Shown piece after piece: positions 53,010 to 62,103 of a stretch of 64,000 bases of DNA. The stretch comes from Croceivirga sp. (GTDB lineage: Bacteria; Bacteroidota; Bacteroidia; Flavobacteriales; Flavobacteriaceae). Under the pieces are notes generated by a model. The model did no database searches. It was given only the letters and a program-made list of their open reading frames with translations, and had not been told where the DNA came from. The position numbers and the translations under genes were made by a program. The stretch lies in the NCBI GenBank assembly GCA_028281025.1, contig JANQKR010000034.1, positions 73,848 through 137,847 on the forward strand. Reading direction: 5' to 3'. Position 1 is the first letter of the stretch. Every line of letters begins with the position of its first letter.

Positions 53010-55835
53010 ATGTTGTCAATTGAACCTAGTAAAAATGCTGACGCCGCTGTTCGTTATTTCAGGGAAAATTTGGCACAACAAGATTATTACTGCGAAAAAA
53101 ATGCAATCAAAGGGCAATGGCATGGTAAGGCTGCCGATTTGCTACAACTATGTGGTGAGGTTCAATCTAAGGATTTTGAAGCCCTACTTCATAATATAGA
53201 CCCTTCTTCTAGCTCAAGGTTGACCGCAAGAAATTCTTCCAATCGAAGGCCAATGTATGATTGCACCTTTAGTGCTCCCAAATCGGTTTCTATTTTACAT
53301 GCACTCACAGGGGACAAAGATATTTTGAATGCACATAGCCTCGCCGTGCAAAAAGCCATGGCTGAATTAGAGGATAATCTACAAACTCAAATGGGAACGG
53401 GCAGTAAAAAGCATTACCACACTACTGGCAATGGTCTGTTTGCGGAATTCGTTCATGAAACTTCTCGCCCAATAGAGAAGAATAATGAAAGTGGAAAATA
53501 TTTTGTCCCTGATCCACAGCTCCATTCACATTGTACACTTATCAACGCCACATGGTGCGAGGAACAAAAACGCTTTCGGGCTATTGAGATGGGCATTGTT
53601 AAATCACAAGCTAGTTACTACGAGGCTTTATATCATTCCTATCTAGGGGAACAATTAAAGTCTGCGGGCTATGCCCTAGAGAAAACAGGTAAAAGATGGG
53701 AGATAAAAGACTTTTCCCGTGAGCTAATCGAAAAATATTCGGGGCGCACCGTAGAAATCGAAAAAGCTGCTTTGGCTCGGGGCATAGTATCAGCAAAAGC
53801 TAAAGCCAAGTTGGGTCGTTTAACCCGTAATGACAAACATCAAAGTGTTCCTGATAATAAATTGGCTCAAATATGGGATAACCGTCTGACCGATAAAGAG
53901 CGAAGCTTTGTACAAAATGCAAAGGGAACACCTCCCGATGATGGCGGCTCTGGAGGTTCATTTGAATTAGATGCGAAACGAACCATTGATTTATCATTGG
54001 AACATTTTATGGAGCGTAATAGCAGTATTTCAGAGAAGCGATTATTGGCCTATGCGATTGATTTGTCTTCTGGTCAAATCAATCCTGGTGCATTGAAAAA
54101 AGAATTGAGCTCACGTTCAAATATCGTTGCTGCTGAGCGTAACACAGTTCGTTATTTGACCACTTTAAATATGCTCAATGAGGAAAAAAAACTGGTGCAA
54201 AGTGCGGCGCATGGCAGAGCATCTGAACCTGCTTTGAATCCGAATTACCGTATTCAAAATTCCATCCTTAACCAAGAGCAACGCTTGGCTGTGGATGGGA
54301 TTTTGGGGAACACGGACAAAATCATGATTTTGTCCGGTGATGCTGGCGTTGGAAAAACCACTTTGCTGCAAGAAGTTAAAAATGGGGTAGAGCAAACGGG
54401 CAAAGAAATCTTTGCCTTTGCCCCCTCCTCCGATGCGTCAAGAGACGTGCTACGAAAAAAAGGATTTGAGACAGCCGATACAATCGCGCTGCTGTTGAAA
54501 AGTAAAAAGGTGCAAAATGAACTAAAGGATAATGTAATGCTCATCGATGAAGCTGGCCTTGTTGGTGTTCCGACTATGAACCAGCTTATTGATATTGCTT
54601 ATGAGCAAAATTCAAGGGTCATCTTATCAGGAGATTGGAAACAACATTCCGCTGTTGAGGCTGGTGATGCGCTTAAAATCTTGGAAACAAAATCTAAAAC
54701 CCATGTTTCCAGAGTGAGTGAAATTGTTCGGCAAAGAGATTCTAAAGAATATAAAAATGCCATCGCAAAACTGGCAAAAGCAGTGCAGTTCAAAAACCCA
54801 CAAAAAAGGCGTGACGTGATGGAGAGAGCCTTTGATTCGCTCGATAAACAAGGCGCGGTACATGAGGCTTTTGATAAAGATGAGCGCAATAAAGCCATTG
54901 CCAAAAGTTATGCTGACGCGACCAAAAACAATTCAAAGGACGCGATTATTGTCTCTCCAACCCATAGGGAAGCTGAAGATATTACCAAAGCCGTTCGTGA
55001 TGAGCTTAAGGCTAAAAAGCGGATTGGATTAAAAGATAGACCCTTTGAGCGTTTACAGAGCCGATATTTAACCGAAAGCGAAAAGAAAAATAAAGCCAAT
55101 TACCTTCTTGGTGATACCGTAGAATTTCACAGGAACGGTTCTGGCTTTAAAGCTGGGGTCAAATATCAAGTTGCAGACATAAAATCCAATGGCACCGTAA
55201 ATCTAAAAACAAGTGTTCAAGACACTGTAAAACCTCTTGCTTTTGATGCTGTGCAGTCGTTCGAAGTTTATTCGAGCAAATCAATTGATTTAGCAACTGG
55301 CGATCGACTAAGACTGACTAAAAACCTAAAAGCGATGGATGGCCGCAATCTTTTTAATGGCCAGAATTATCAAGTTGAAGGATTTGATGACCAAGGAAAT
55401 ATTCGGCTTTCAAATGGGTCTGTTATTTCGAAAGATGCAGCTCATTTTAATCATGGCTATTGTTCTACCTCTCATGCTTCCCAGGGCAGAGATGCCAAGA
55501 CGGTTATTTTGGCTCAAAGCTCTGTTTCCTTATCAGCTTCAAATGATAAGCAGTTTTATGTCTCTGTTTCGAGAGGTATTGAGAAATGCCAGATTTTCAC
55601 AGACGATAAGCAAGCTTTGAAGGAGGCTGTCAGTAGGCCAGTTGATAATATGAGTGCCTTGGAAGTTGAAAAAATGCGTAAGGAACAAATGCAGCGGAAA
55701 ATTGGTCATATGGAACGGGTTAGGACTTTTTATGAAGAGCGCATCAGGCCCTCAATGGAAACTATAAAAACCAAATATGGACAAGCAAAAACTCAAGGAA
55801 AAATGGGGGGCTGGGAGCCAGAATTGGGACGTTAA
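53010..55835 (+). CDS. MobF-family relaxase-helicase (element 2)
   Basis: 941 aa. Y26-Y27 ('AQQDYYCEKN') at exactly the positions of the element 1 relaxase; three-His metal site 'DPQLHSHCTLIN'. Helicase part: 'LSGDAGVGKTT', 'VMLIDEAGLVG', 'ILSGDWKQHSAVEAGDALKI', 'FYVSVSRGIEKCQIF'. Homologous to the protein at 14058 along the whole length but clearly diverged. Nicks oriT and drives strand transfer. Confidence 0.93.
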   Translation: MLSIEPSKNADAAVRYFRENLAQQDYYCEKNAIKGQWHGKAADLLQLCGEVQSKDFEALLHNIDPSSSSRLTARNSSNRRPMYDCTFSAPKSVSILHALTGDKDILNAHSLAVQKAMAELEDNLQTQMGTGSKKHYHTTGNGLFAEFVHETSRPIEKNNESGKYFVPDPQLHSHCTLINATWCEEQKRFRAIEMGIVKSQASYYEALYHSYLGEQLKSAGYALEKTGKRWEIKDFSRELIEKYSGRTVEIEKAALARGIVSAKAKAKLGRLTRNDKHQSVPDNKLAQIWDNRLTDKERSFVQNAKGTPPDDGGSGGSFELDAKRTIDLSLEHFMERNSSISEKRLLAYAIDLSSGQINPGALKKELSSRSNIVAAERNTVRYLTTLNMLNEEKKLVQSAAHGRASEPALNPNYRIQNSILNQEQRLAVDGILGNTDKIMILSGDAGVGKTTLLQEVKNGVEQTGKEIFAFAPSSDASRDVLRKKGFETADTIALLLKSKKVQNELKDNVMLIDEAGLVGVPTMNQLIDIAYEQNSRVILSGDWKQHSAVEAGDALKILETKSKTHVSRVSEIVRQRDSKEYKNAIAKLAKAVQFKNPQKRRDVMERAFDSLDKQGAVHEAFDKDERNKAIAKSYADATKNNSKDAIIVSPTHREAEDITKAVRDELKAKKRIGLKDRPFERLQSRYLTESEKKNKANYLLGDTVEFHRNGSGFKAGVKYQVADIKSNGTVNLKTSVQDTVKPLAFDAVQSFEVYSSKSIDLATGDRLRLTKNLKAMDGRNLFNGQNYQVEGFDDQGNIRLSNGSVISKDAAHFNHGYCSTSHASQGRDAKTVILAQSSVSLSASNDKQFYVSVSRGIEKCQIFTDDKQALKEAVSRPVDNMSALEVEKMRKEQMQRKIGHMERVRTFYEERIRPSMETIKTKYGQAKTQGKMGGWEPELGR

Positions 55836-56190
55836 TAAAAAACAGCCAGCCTCTCCTTCGGCAACCTCTTTCTCATCTCGACCAAAGAGCGAATATTATG
55901 GAGTATTCGAACCAAACACGTATGCCAATTCTTTGAAGTTAATAAAAAGAGATGGGCAAATAGTTTTCATGCCCTACTCTCAGCAGCCCATAATTTTTTA
56001 TGACCCTTCCTCCGGCATTTCTATTAAATCAATATCGCTGCAAATAACAGTCACGGGGCGTGGCCTCGCACCTTTAGCAGAGTGGTTAGGGGCTAATCGC
56101 GTCAAATGGATTAAAGAATGTTCAACTGGTATTGATGATAAAAACGAACAGTTATTTGTTATGGACATTGAATTTGAAGATTTGAGCTAA
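55777..56190 (+). CDS. Small relaxase-operon partner (element 2)
   Basis: 137 aa. Starts within the relaxase gene (59-bp overlap). 'SGISIKSISLQITVTGRGLAPLAEWLGANRVKWIKECSTG' is the folded core. Same position as the gene at 13655 and weak similarity to it, so probably an accessory of relaxase function. Confidence 0.65.
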   Translation: MDKQKLKEKWGAGSQNWDVNKKQPASPSATSFSSRPKSEYYGVFEPNTYANSLKLIKRDGQIVFMPYSQQPIIFYDPSSGISIKSISLQITVTGRGLAPLAEWLGANRVKWIKECSTGIDDKNEQLFVMDIEFEDLS

Positions 56191-56199
56191 AAAAATCCG

Positions 56200-56506
56200 C
56201 TTGCTATTAAAAAAAGAAAAACACAATTATCTCTTGGTTGGTAAGTACAGACGTAAAGTCAACTTTGTGAGAGCTGTGCTTACGGACCATTGCCTAACCG
56301 GAATAGCCTAGGAGCATGTGCAAGAAAACCCGTAGGGCGTTGAAACGAACAAGTCCCTTTGTTTGCGGCAACCATTTGGATGCCAGCTAAACAAAAATTG
56401 GGCGCGGTGAAGTTTTTTTCTTGGCTCTTGCGGGGCGGCAAGCCCCCTCCCCCAAGTAAAAAAGGAGTTGCAACGCAGCTCCTTTAAAACGCCATAGATT
56501 ATGGTT
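56200..56506. other. Non-coding region, oriT candidate of element 2
   Basis: 316 bp without a gene behind the relaxase operon. GC-rich compared with its flanks: CTTGCGGGGCGGCAAG hairpin (near 56428), a C-run, and GGGCGCGGTGAAG. The last is partly the reverse complement of CTTCACTTGCCCGCGCC at the apex of the element 1 hairpin (17000-17018), which hints at a shared nic or promoter region. AGGAGTTGCAACGCAGCTCCT (56463-56483) is a further stem-loop, serving as terminator of the gene at 56507. Confidence 0.45.
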
Positions 56507-56713
56507 TTATGCACTAACGCCCTTAGCTTTAGATTTACGAAGAACAAGCTCACCTTTAAAATCCATAGGCATAGCATCGATTTTGAGACTAACGCCTCTT
56601 TCATCAAGGTTATCCCTAGCTGCACCTATACGAATCCAACGGGGCTCTTTATCTGTATCGTCAACAAAATAGACGTTGTAGTGAGGGGTGTTATTTTGAG
56701 TTTGTGTTGTCAT
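56507..56713 (-). CDS. Small plasmid-type protein
   Basis: 68 aa. 'HYNVYFVDDTDKEPRWIRIGAARDNLDERGVSLKIDAMPMDFKGELVLRKSKA' resembles small, uncharacterised proteins common on alphaproteobacterial plasmids. AAAGGAGAATACA precedes the ATG, a strong Shine-Dalgarno. Function unknown. The 240 bp upstream (56714-56953) holds its promoter and the ATGACAA/TTGTCAT inverted repeat. Confidence 0.65.
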   Translation of the reverse strand: MTTQTQNNTPHYNVYFVDDTDKEPRWIRIGAARDNLDERGVSLKIDAMPMDFKGELVLRKSKAKGVSA

Positions 56714-56953
56714 TGTATTCTCCTTTCATAATTTTTCAAAAATGACAAATTATAAGAGGAGTCTGGGCAATTAGCTTGTCATAGCAGGGATTAGAATTTT
56801 TTATTTTAAATCAAAAATTCAATGCTTTTAACCCGATGAATCGGGCTGCGTCATCGATCGGCGCAGAATTGTTTAGACTTTAATTCGCAACTATTTTTCG
56901 CTTTTGAAACGGAACTGACAACACAAACTTTGAATCCCCTGCCCTTACCAATG

Positions 56954-57559
56954 TCAGGATGCCTTTTGTGCAGGGCGGCGTTTTGGATTTCTGCCCAATA
57001 GCTTATCAAGCCATGATTTGCTGCGTTCGTTTCGCAAGGCTCGCTTATACCTTGCCAGCTCTTGTTCTGATTTCTCCTTAGCTTCGATAAGTTCTTTATG
57101 GGATTTTTCAGAATTTGATATTCGTGTTTCGAGGGCTTTAATTGATTTTTCCCAGTTCCCTCCTCCACTTCTTTTATCCTCTAATAAAAGTAAAGCCTTG
57201 TTTTGTCCTTCTTGGGCTCGTTTTAATGCATCTTTTAAGGTTTCTATTTCGGATTCGTAATGTTCCTTTTGTGTATCGCGCATTTCTTGCAGGTGTTTTA
57301 TGGTGACTTCCGCAACGCTTAGGTCACTTGACGTAGTGGATTTTTGGGATTTAACGCTTTCTAACGCTTCCTTACCTACATTATCTTTTTTACGCTTTTC
57401 ATAAATTCTTTCAAGTTCAGCTACATTAATTCTTCTTCTATCCCGATTATCAAGATCGTAGGAAAGCTTGCCTTCCTTCATGTCTGCGTACAAAGTGGGT
57501 TTGCTAACGTCATAAGTTTTAACGGCTTCGGTAGGTGATAAAAACATTTGGTTATCCAT
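56954..57559 (-). CDS. KfrA-like HTH plus coiled-coil plasmid protein
   Basis: 201 aa. N-terminal winged HTH ('FLSPTEAVKTYDVSKPTLYADMKEGKLSYDLDNRDRRRINVAELERIYEKR'), a long coiled coil (about 70-180) and a basic amphipathic C-terminal end ('SWLDKLLGRNPKRRPAQK') that could touch the membrane. Such proteins serve in plasmid maintenance or partition. It lies next to ACGT-rich repeats likely to be its binding sites. Confidence 0.7.
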   Translation of the reverse strand: MDNQMFLSPTEAVKTYDVSKPTLYADMKEGKLSYDLDNRDRRRINVAELERIYEKRKKDNVGKEALESVKSQKSTTSSDLSVAEVTIKHLQEMRDTQKEHYESEIETLKDALKRAQEGQNKALLLLEDKRSGGGNWEKSIKALETRISNSEKSHKELIEAKEKSEQELARYKRALRNERSKSWLDKLLGRNPKRRPAQKAS

Positions 57560-57575
57560 GTAAAGAAACGTTGAA

Positions 57576-57812
57576 TTAACGTGTCTACCTTACCAAATCT
57601 GACGTAAGAAAAAAACAGTAGAGTTGTTATAATAGTAAAACAGTACACCGTTAAAAGCCGTAAAAGGCCATGCGTTTTGAATGTAAATCATGTGTAAATT
57701 TTTAACGTTAAGCTGTGTAAGTCATAATTATAACAAGGGATTAATGTCATATACTTGACGTTAAACATACGTCAAGTTGCGTTAATGCTTAACTTTTGCT
57801 AACGTAAAGCAT
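57576..57812. promoter_or_regulatory. Cluster of TTAACGT/ACGTCAA sites, operator or origin candidate
   Basis: TTAACGT (57576), palindrome TTAACGTTAA (57702), inverted TTGACGT-7bp-ACGTCAA (57755-57775) and GCTAACGTAAAGC (about 57798) recur in the AT-rich region between the coiled-coil gene and the Rep-like gene. Further on, AGTCATTAATGACT (57990) is a perfect palindrome. An origin or partition-like site is possible. Confidence 0.45.
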
Positions 57813-57894
57813 GCCGATTCTCTATTCTGGGAATCAAATTATTCAAACTCTTATCTCAAGGAGAAGCTTTTCGGGCTTTTAATTTAAGGAAAAG

Positions 57895-57925
57895 AAAAAA
57901 CCGCCGTTGGCGCGGCGGTTCTTAA
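57895..57925 (-). terminator. Terminator-like hairpin
   Basis: AACCGCC/GGCGGTT stem; on the minus strand it is followed by a T-rich run, and on the plus strand by TTCTTAAAAATT. It isolates the Rep-like gene from the operator region. Confidence 0.55.
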
Positions 57926-58061
57926 AAATTCAGAGTGGTACCCTGCAAAATCAATAACCACAGGGTATCTATTAAACGAATCGAATGCAAGTCATTAATG
58001 ACTCGGCAAAGAATTTTTGCATCCTTTTCCACATCTAAATTGTCCGTGCTTGATAAAGAAG

Positions 58062-58619
58062 ATGCAACACGTTCAAAACCTTCCATTCCTTAAAAACATT
58101 CTCGCGACCGTTTCAATGGATGCAGCGGGGCAGGGGGCTTATCTACCCAAGCGATATCTCTATCAGCAGATGCAAGATAAAGGGTCTTACATTCTGCCAA
58201 TGAAACAAAGCGTGATGAAAGATGCGCGGTTAATGCCAGGAACAAGGTGCATGATTGCCCTGCTTTCTGGTTGGGCGGGAAAAGGACAGGATTTAAAAAC
58301 AACCAAGTCGGTAATTGCTAAACATCTCGGCCGAAGCCCTAGGCAGGTTTTCAGATATTTGAAAGATGCTGCGAGGGCAGGGTATTTGACCTACAATTAC
58401 ACTAAAAATAGAATTGGGGCGATAGTAGGAATACAGGTGTTCTTAAAATTTGCGCTTTTGCGTCCTAATTTGAAAAAACCAGCAAAAAAGCCCAGAAATA
58501 CTGATAGGACATTAGAGTCCAACACTAATACATATCTTAAAGATTCTTATAATATAGATAAGGAATTGGAGAAGAAATTAGAGCAATTCAGGAAAACCAT
58601 GTCATTCTCTCCCACTTAA
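58062..58619 (+). CDS. Plasmid replication-like HTH protein
   Basis: 185 aa from the ATG at 58062; an open frame continues to 58017. 'LMPGTRCMIALLSGWAGKGQDLKTTKSVIAKHLGRSPRQVFRYLKDAARAGYLTYNYTKNRIGAIVGIQVFL' is a winged-helix pattern seen in plasmid initiator-like proteins of alphaproteobacteria. With the sites upstream it suggests a plasmid-derived replication module. Initiator activity is inferred. Confidence 0.6.
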   Translation: MQHVQNLPFLKNILATVSMDAAGQGAYLPKRYLYQQMQDKGSYILPMKQSVMKDARLMPGTRCMIALLSGWAGKGQDLKTTKSVIAKHLGRSPRQVFRYLKDAARAGYLTYNYTKNRIGAIVGIQVFLKFALLRPNLKKPAKKPRNTDRTLESNTNTYLKDSYNIDKELEKKLEQFRKTMSFSPT

Positions 58620-58812
58620 TTCATTCAAAACGCCTCAAAACACATAAAACAAGTGTCAATTCAGAGATTGACTTGAATTGCTATAGCCTTCTTTTGGAAT
58701 TTCAGAGGGCAGGGGGCTAATAAATCAGAAATTTGAGGGTAGCACCGAAGATTTTGCTTAATCGTAATGTAGAGGGCTTAAAATCCAATTTCCTTGCTAT
58801 TGAAAACAAAAA

Positions 58813-59049
58813 CTATCTACCTCTTTCAAAATCGTGGTCTTTGGTCAGTCTTTCCTTATCCTTTACATTATTCTTCTCTTTCACGATTTCCATTTGTCGC
58901 TGCATAATTCCTGCCTTCAGCCCGGATGCAAAATGATGTTCGCTTTCAGGAAACTTAACTTGACTCAAACTCAAAGCCAATTCTGGTTTATGCTTTTTGA
59001 TTAGGTATCCTTCGTTAAAACCTTTTATATAATCTTGATTTACCTCCAT
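58813..59049 (-). CDS. Small protein of the integration module (element 2)
   Basis: 78 aa, homologous to the gene at 30798 ('DYIKGFNEGY', 'GLKAGIMQRQMEIVKEKNNVKDKERLTKD'). Starts next to the stop of the HTH-17 gene. Conserved position in both elements. Confidence 0.65.
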   Translation of the reverse strand: MEVNQDYIKGFNEGYLIKKHKPELALSLSQVKFPESEHHFASGLKAGIMQRQMEIVKEKNNVKDKERLTKDHDFERGR

Positions 59050-59319
59050 CTAAAAAGTGTCTTTTGCATGCTTTTCCAAATATTCGTCTATTGAATCATT
59101 ATCATAGAGAATGATTTTCTTCTCTGGCTGGGTATAGCGGATTTTTCCTTTATTTCTGAGCATGGCAAGCGTAGTAGGGGACGTAATGCGCATCTTATGC
59201 ATGGCCTCGCGACCAGAAATCCATTTATCCTGTTTAATCTCTTCCTTATCTCTTACACGCTCTACAACTTCTTCAATCAGAGAATAGAATGCTTCACTAT
59301 CGATGGTGATTTTTCCCAC
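59050..59319 (-). CDS. Excisionase-like HTH-17 protein (element 2)
   Basis: 89 aa starting at GTG, overlapping the upstream stop by one base (TAGTG). 'WISGREAMHKMRITSPTTLAMLRNKGKIRYTQPEKKIILYDNDSIDEYLEKHAKDTF' is the same winged helix as at 31098. Confidence 0.82.
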   Translation of the reverse strand: MGKITIDSEAFYSLIEEVVERVRDKEEIKQDKWISGREAMHKMRITSPTTLAMLRNKGKIRYTQPEKKIILYDNDSIDEYLEKHAKDTF

Positions 59320-60440
59320 TATTTTCCTGAATTAATCCTCTTTTCAGCTACTTTACATACCGTATCCAACCCCCACATAAAGACTAGGGCTGATATTGAA
59401 CCCAAAACCGGATTAGCAGTAACCCCAATAATAGTAAGGGAGCTGATAACCAATTTAACCATTTGATCTTTGTCAAATAGTATTCTACCTGGTCTGCTTT
59501 TTGGATCACATAAGGTATCATACATACTACTTTTCATAGCATCCCATAATTCTTTACCAAAGGATATATCCTCTTGTTTTTTTGCCATATTAAGTCTTTG
59601 CTCATCGGGAGTTAATTCATTACCAGATTTTAGAAGCAAAACATCTTCCCCTTTAGAAAGCTTATTAATTTGAGATTGGATGGCATTACAATGCCTTCTT
59701 GTACTTGTAGTTACATATGAACCAAGAATTCCATAAAGTTCGTCTTGAGAATAATTGAAATATGGGGTGATTAAATCCAAATTAAAATCCTGTGATTCAT
59801 TTTTGAATTCATATTTTGTAGTTACATCGTTCAATAACAGTTTGCGGCGATATTCTTCAGTAAGTTTCGAGACACTTAATTGAAGTGTGGTTATATCATC
59901 AAAAAAAACAGAACCCTTTAATTTTCCAAGTTCCTTACTCAATTTTTGAATACTCAAAAAAGCACTTGTAAGATTGTTCAAAGAAATATCGTTGAGTATT
60001 TTTAATTCAATTATTTTTAATTGTGACTTATTCACATAAGCCTCTTTTTGGTGTTGGGTTTTGTAACCTTTGGGTTTTCCGTAGGAACCACCAAGTAAAT
60101 TTCCTATAAGTTCCATTGTGCTTTTGGGATATTCATACTGAGGGACCTCACGCGTAATTGTTCCCTTAGCAACTACTCCCATGTCTTGATCTTCAATACA
60201 ATCAAGAATATTTTTAGATAATATTGGATTACCTAAAAGGTGCTCTACATCTGCAAAAACCAAAAACAATTGGAATCTTTTTGTCTTAATACCAAATTCC
60301 GATGGATTATGAGTCTTTTGAATTTCTCTACCAATCTCTGAAACCTTGTGAAATTCTTGATTTTCGCATAGTCTAGTTACTTGTTGGAATAACTTTTCAA
60401 AATCATGTTCAAATTTTTCAGCGTAGCTTGACTCAGACAT
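59319..60440 (-). CDS. Hypothetical protein with C-terminal hydrophobic segment
   Basis: 373 aa. Helical N-terminal two thirds, then 'VKLVISSLTIIGVTANPVLGSISALVFMWGLDTVCKVAEKRI', which may insert in a membrane. It occupies the variable slot between integrase and excisionase, where element 1 has an unrelated 89-aa gene. Such a slot often holds cargo such as defence genes; no family recognised. Confidence 0.6.
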   Translation of the reverse strand: MSESSYAEKFEHDFEKLFQQVTRLCENQEFHKVSEIGREIQKTHNPSEFGIKTKRFQLFLVFADVEHLLGNPILSKNILDCIEDQDMGVVAKGTITREVPQYEYPKSTMELIGNLLGGSYGKPKGYKTQHQKEAYVNKSQLKIIELKILNDISLNNLTSAFLSIQKLSKELGKLKGSVFFDDITTLQLSVSKLTEEYRRKLLLNDVTTKYEFKNESQDFNLDLITPYFNYSQDELYGILGSYVTTSTRRHCNAIQSQINKLSKGEDVLLLKSGNELTPDEQRLNMAKKQEDISFGKELWDAMKSSMYDTLCDPKSRPGRILFDKDQMVKLVISSLTIIGVTANPVLGSISALVFMWGLDTVCKVAEKRINSGK

Positions 60441-60467
60441 TTTAAAATTTAACAGGGATTTCTAAAA

Positions 60468-61844
60468 TTAATAATTCAGGACCTCATTCAGAGCATCATC
60501 GGCTTCCTTATGAATGAAATTCGCTTGATAATTGATTGTGGTCTTTAAATTGCTATGACGATATAGCTTTTGAAGCATCAAAGGATGAATGCGGTCTCCA
60601 GCCAGATTACCGAACGAGTGGCGCGCAATATGATTGGACAAATTCTTTTCAATCTCGCATTTAGCGGCAATGCGCTTTAGATACTTATTAAATAGGCTTG
60701 TAGCATTTCGGGTTTTGGTAAAAATATCCTTTGGGTCTTTGGGATTGGCCTTTTTTAGGAACGGAAAAACATAATCATCTTTATTACGCTTACCCCCTTC
60801 ATACAGCTTTAAAATCTCAATCGCTTTTTTAGGGATTTGAAGACTTATCGGCTTTTCGTTCTTGTTCATGGTGTAATATAAACGCCAATCAACAAAATCG
60901 GACCATTTAAGCTCCAGAGCATCAGAAATCCGAAGACCCGCAAAATAAAAGGCAAAGAGCCATAGATTGCGTGAATGCCAGATGGATGTCCCGGTCTCTA
61001 ACTTCAAATCCTCAATTCTTTTTATTTCATAAGCATTCAGGCCAATCTTATTACTAGATGTAATCTTTATTTTCTCTTTATCTCCTGCAAAGGGATAGAA
61101 TTTCGCATCTACATCGCCGCTCGTAATCACCTGGTTGAATAAGGTTCGGATGAATATGAGTTGGTTGCTAATTGTTCTTGTTGAATGACCCAAATAAGCT
61201 GAACAGAAGACTTTGTAGCGTTTGATAAAGGCAACATCTATATCTTCAAAAGCGAGAGAGATGCGCTTATTAAAAATTGCCAATTCATCATAAATGGTAA
61301 TCTCTCCTTTTCTAGCTTTACTCATCCGTTCTTTTCTGCGCTGTTTGATTTCGGCAATAACTTTAGCCTTTGGCGCGCCTTTTTTATAATCCAGAAACTC
61401 TTGAATGTTATGTAGAATGGCAAGCTCTGACTTAGCAACTGAGAGTATATCTGCCTCATATTTGTTCTTAATACGCTCAGCCGCAATAGGAAAGAAAGAG
61501 ACAGCTATTTTGCGATGCCTGACATGTTTTTGAATCTGTTTGGCAGAGTGATTAGCATCCTTGGCATCAAGCTCCAAAATGGTGGCATGGGCCTCACTCA
61601 GCTTTTTAATCAAAAGATTATTGAGCCGTGTTGAGTTTGGATGCGATTTTTTAACCTTGTTGTCTCGGTAACTCCAATGCTTTTCAAGGATAGATTCTCC
61701 AGTAAAAACATATTTGGGTTTTCTATCCTTAATGACCCTCAAAACGATGGGCATTGTGCCATCCTTTTTCTTGTCATATCTCCAGAGCATTAATTTGATA
61801 GTCGCCAAAACCCTTATCTTTAGTTGAGTAAAGATACAAAACAT
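60468..61844 (-). CDS. Tyrosine integrase of element 2
   Basis: 458 aa as a full frame from 61844; a TTG at 61808 (LATIKLMLWRYDKK) aligns with the GTG start of the element 1 integrase and is the more likely start (446 aa). Arm-binding domain 'DGTMPIVLRVIKDRKPKYVFTGE', SAM-like core-binding domain, catalytic residues in 'FAGLRISDALELKW' (R), 'NHIARHSFGNLAGD' (HxxR), 'LYRHSNLKTTINY' (H, Tyr). Intact. Should catalyse integration at and excision from tRNA-fMet. Confidence 0.93.
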   Translation of the reverse strand: MFCIFTQLKIRVLATIKLMLWRYDKKKDGTMPIVLRVIKDRKPKYVFTGESILEKHWSYRDNKVKKSHPNSTRLNNLLIKKLSEAHATILELDAKDANHSAKQIQKHVRHRKIAVSFFPIAAERIKNKYEADILSVAKSELAILHNIQEFLDYKKGAPKAKVIAEIKQRRKERMSKARKGEITIYDELAIFNKRISLAFEDIDVAFIKRYKVFCSAYLGHSTRTISNQLIFIRTLFNQVITSGDVDAKFYPFAGDKEKIKITSSNKIGLNAYEIKRIEDLKLETGTSIWHSRNLWLFAFYFAGLRISDALELKWSDFVDWRLYYTMNKNEKPISLQIPKKAIEILKLYEGGKRNKDDYVFPFLKKANPKDPKDIFTKTRNATSLFNKYLKRIAAKCEIEKNLSNHIARHSFGNLAGDRIHPLMLQKLYRHSNLKTTINYQANFIHKEADDALNEVLNY

Positions 61845-61857
61845 TGATGATTTTTAC

Positions 61858-61875
61858 TGAAACATATCTGAAACA
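61858..61875. promoter_or_regulatory. Right arm-type integrase site of element 2
   Basis: TGAAACATATCTGAAACA, identical to 33166-33183; 105 bp before the right att core. A looser copy (CATATGAAACATAT) follows at about 61908. Confidence 0.62.
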
Positions 61876-61979
61876 TTTTACGATTTCATATGACATCATA
61901 TTAAACCATATGAAACATATTTTATTTATTTTCAGTTATTTAAAATATTTTCTTGCTAAAACAATTGGGGTGTATATAA

Positions 61980-62026
61980 GGCTCATAACCCGAAGGTCGC
62001 TGGTTCGAGTCCAGTCCCCGCTACTA
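61980..62026 (+). repeat. attR core (tRNA-fMet 3' half)
   Basis: 45-bp att core at 61982-62026, with GG before it as in the tRNA. Followed by chromosomal DNA including the native tRNA terminator. Not a complete tRNA. Confidence 0.92.
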
Positions 62027-62030
62027 CGTC

Positions 62031-62062
62031 AAAAGCTTCATCAAAAAGATGGGGCTTTTTTT
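62031..62062 (+). terminator. Native terminator of tRNA-fMet, now displaced
   Basis: Stem AAAGC-TTCATC / GATGGG-GCTTT then T7. A near copy (ATCAAAAGCTTCATCAAAAG) follows the tRNA 3' fragment at about 62143. Confidence 0.7.
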
Positions 62063-62103
62063 GTTGTACCAAGTTGAAGGAAGCCCACTGGACGAGAAGT
62101 TTA

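Larger units (their letters stand above)
33072..62026. mobile_element. Element 2: integrative mobilizable element in tRNA-fMet (about 28.9 kb)
   Basis: Bounded by att copies at 33072 and 61980 with its own arm-site repeats at both ends (33166 and 61858) and an intact integrase and excisionase module at the right. It carries MobF relaxase, coupling ATPase with membrane partner, Toprim protein, ParDE, a TerY-type triad, a HEPN-like gene and plasmid-type replication-like genes. No type IV secretion channel is seen. Confidence 0.85.
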
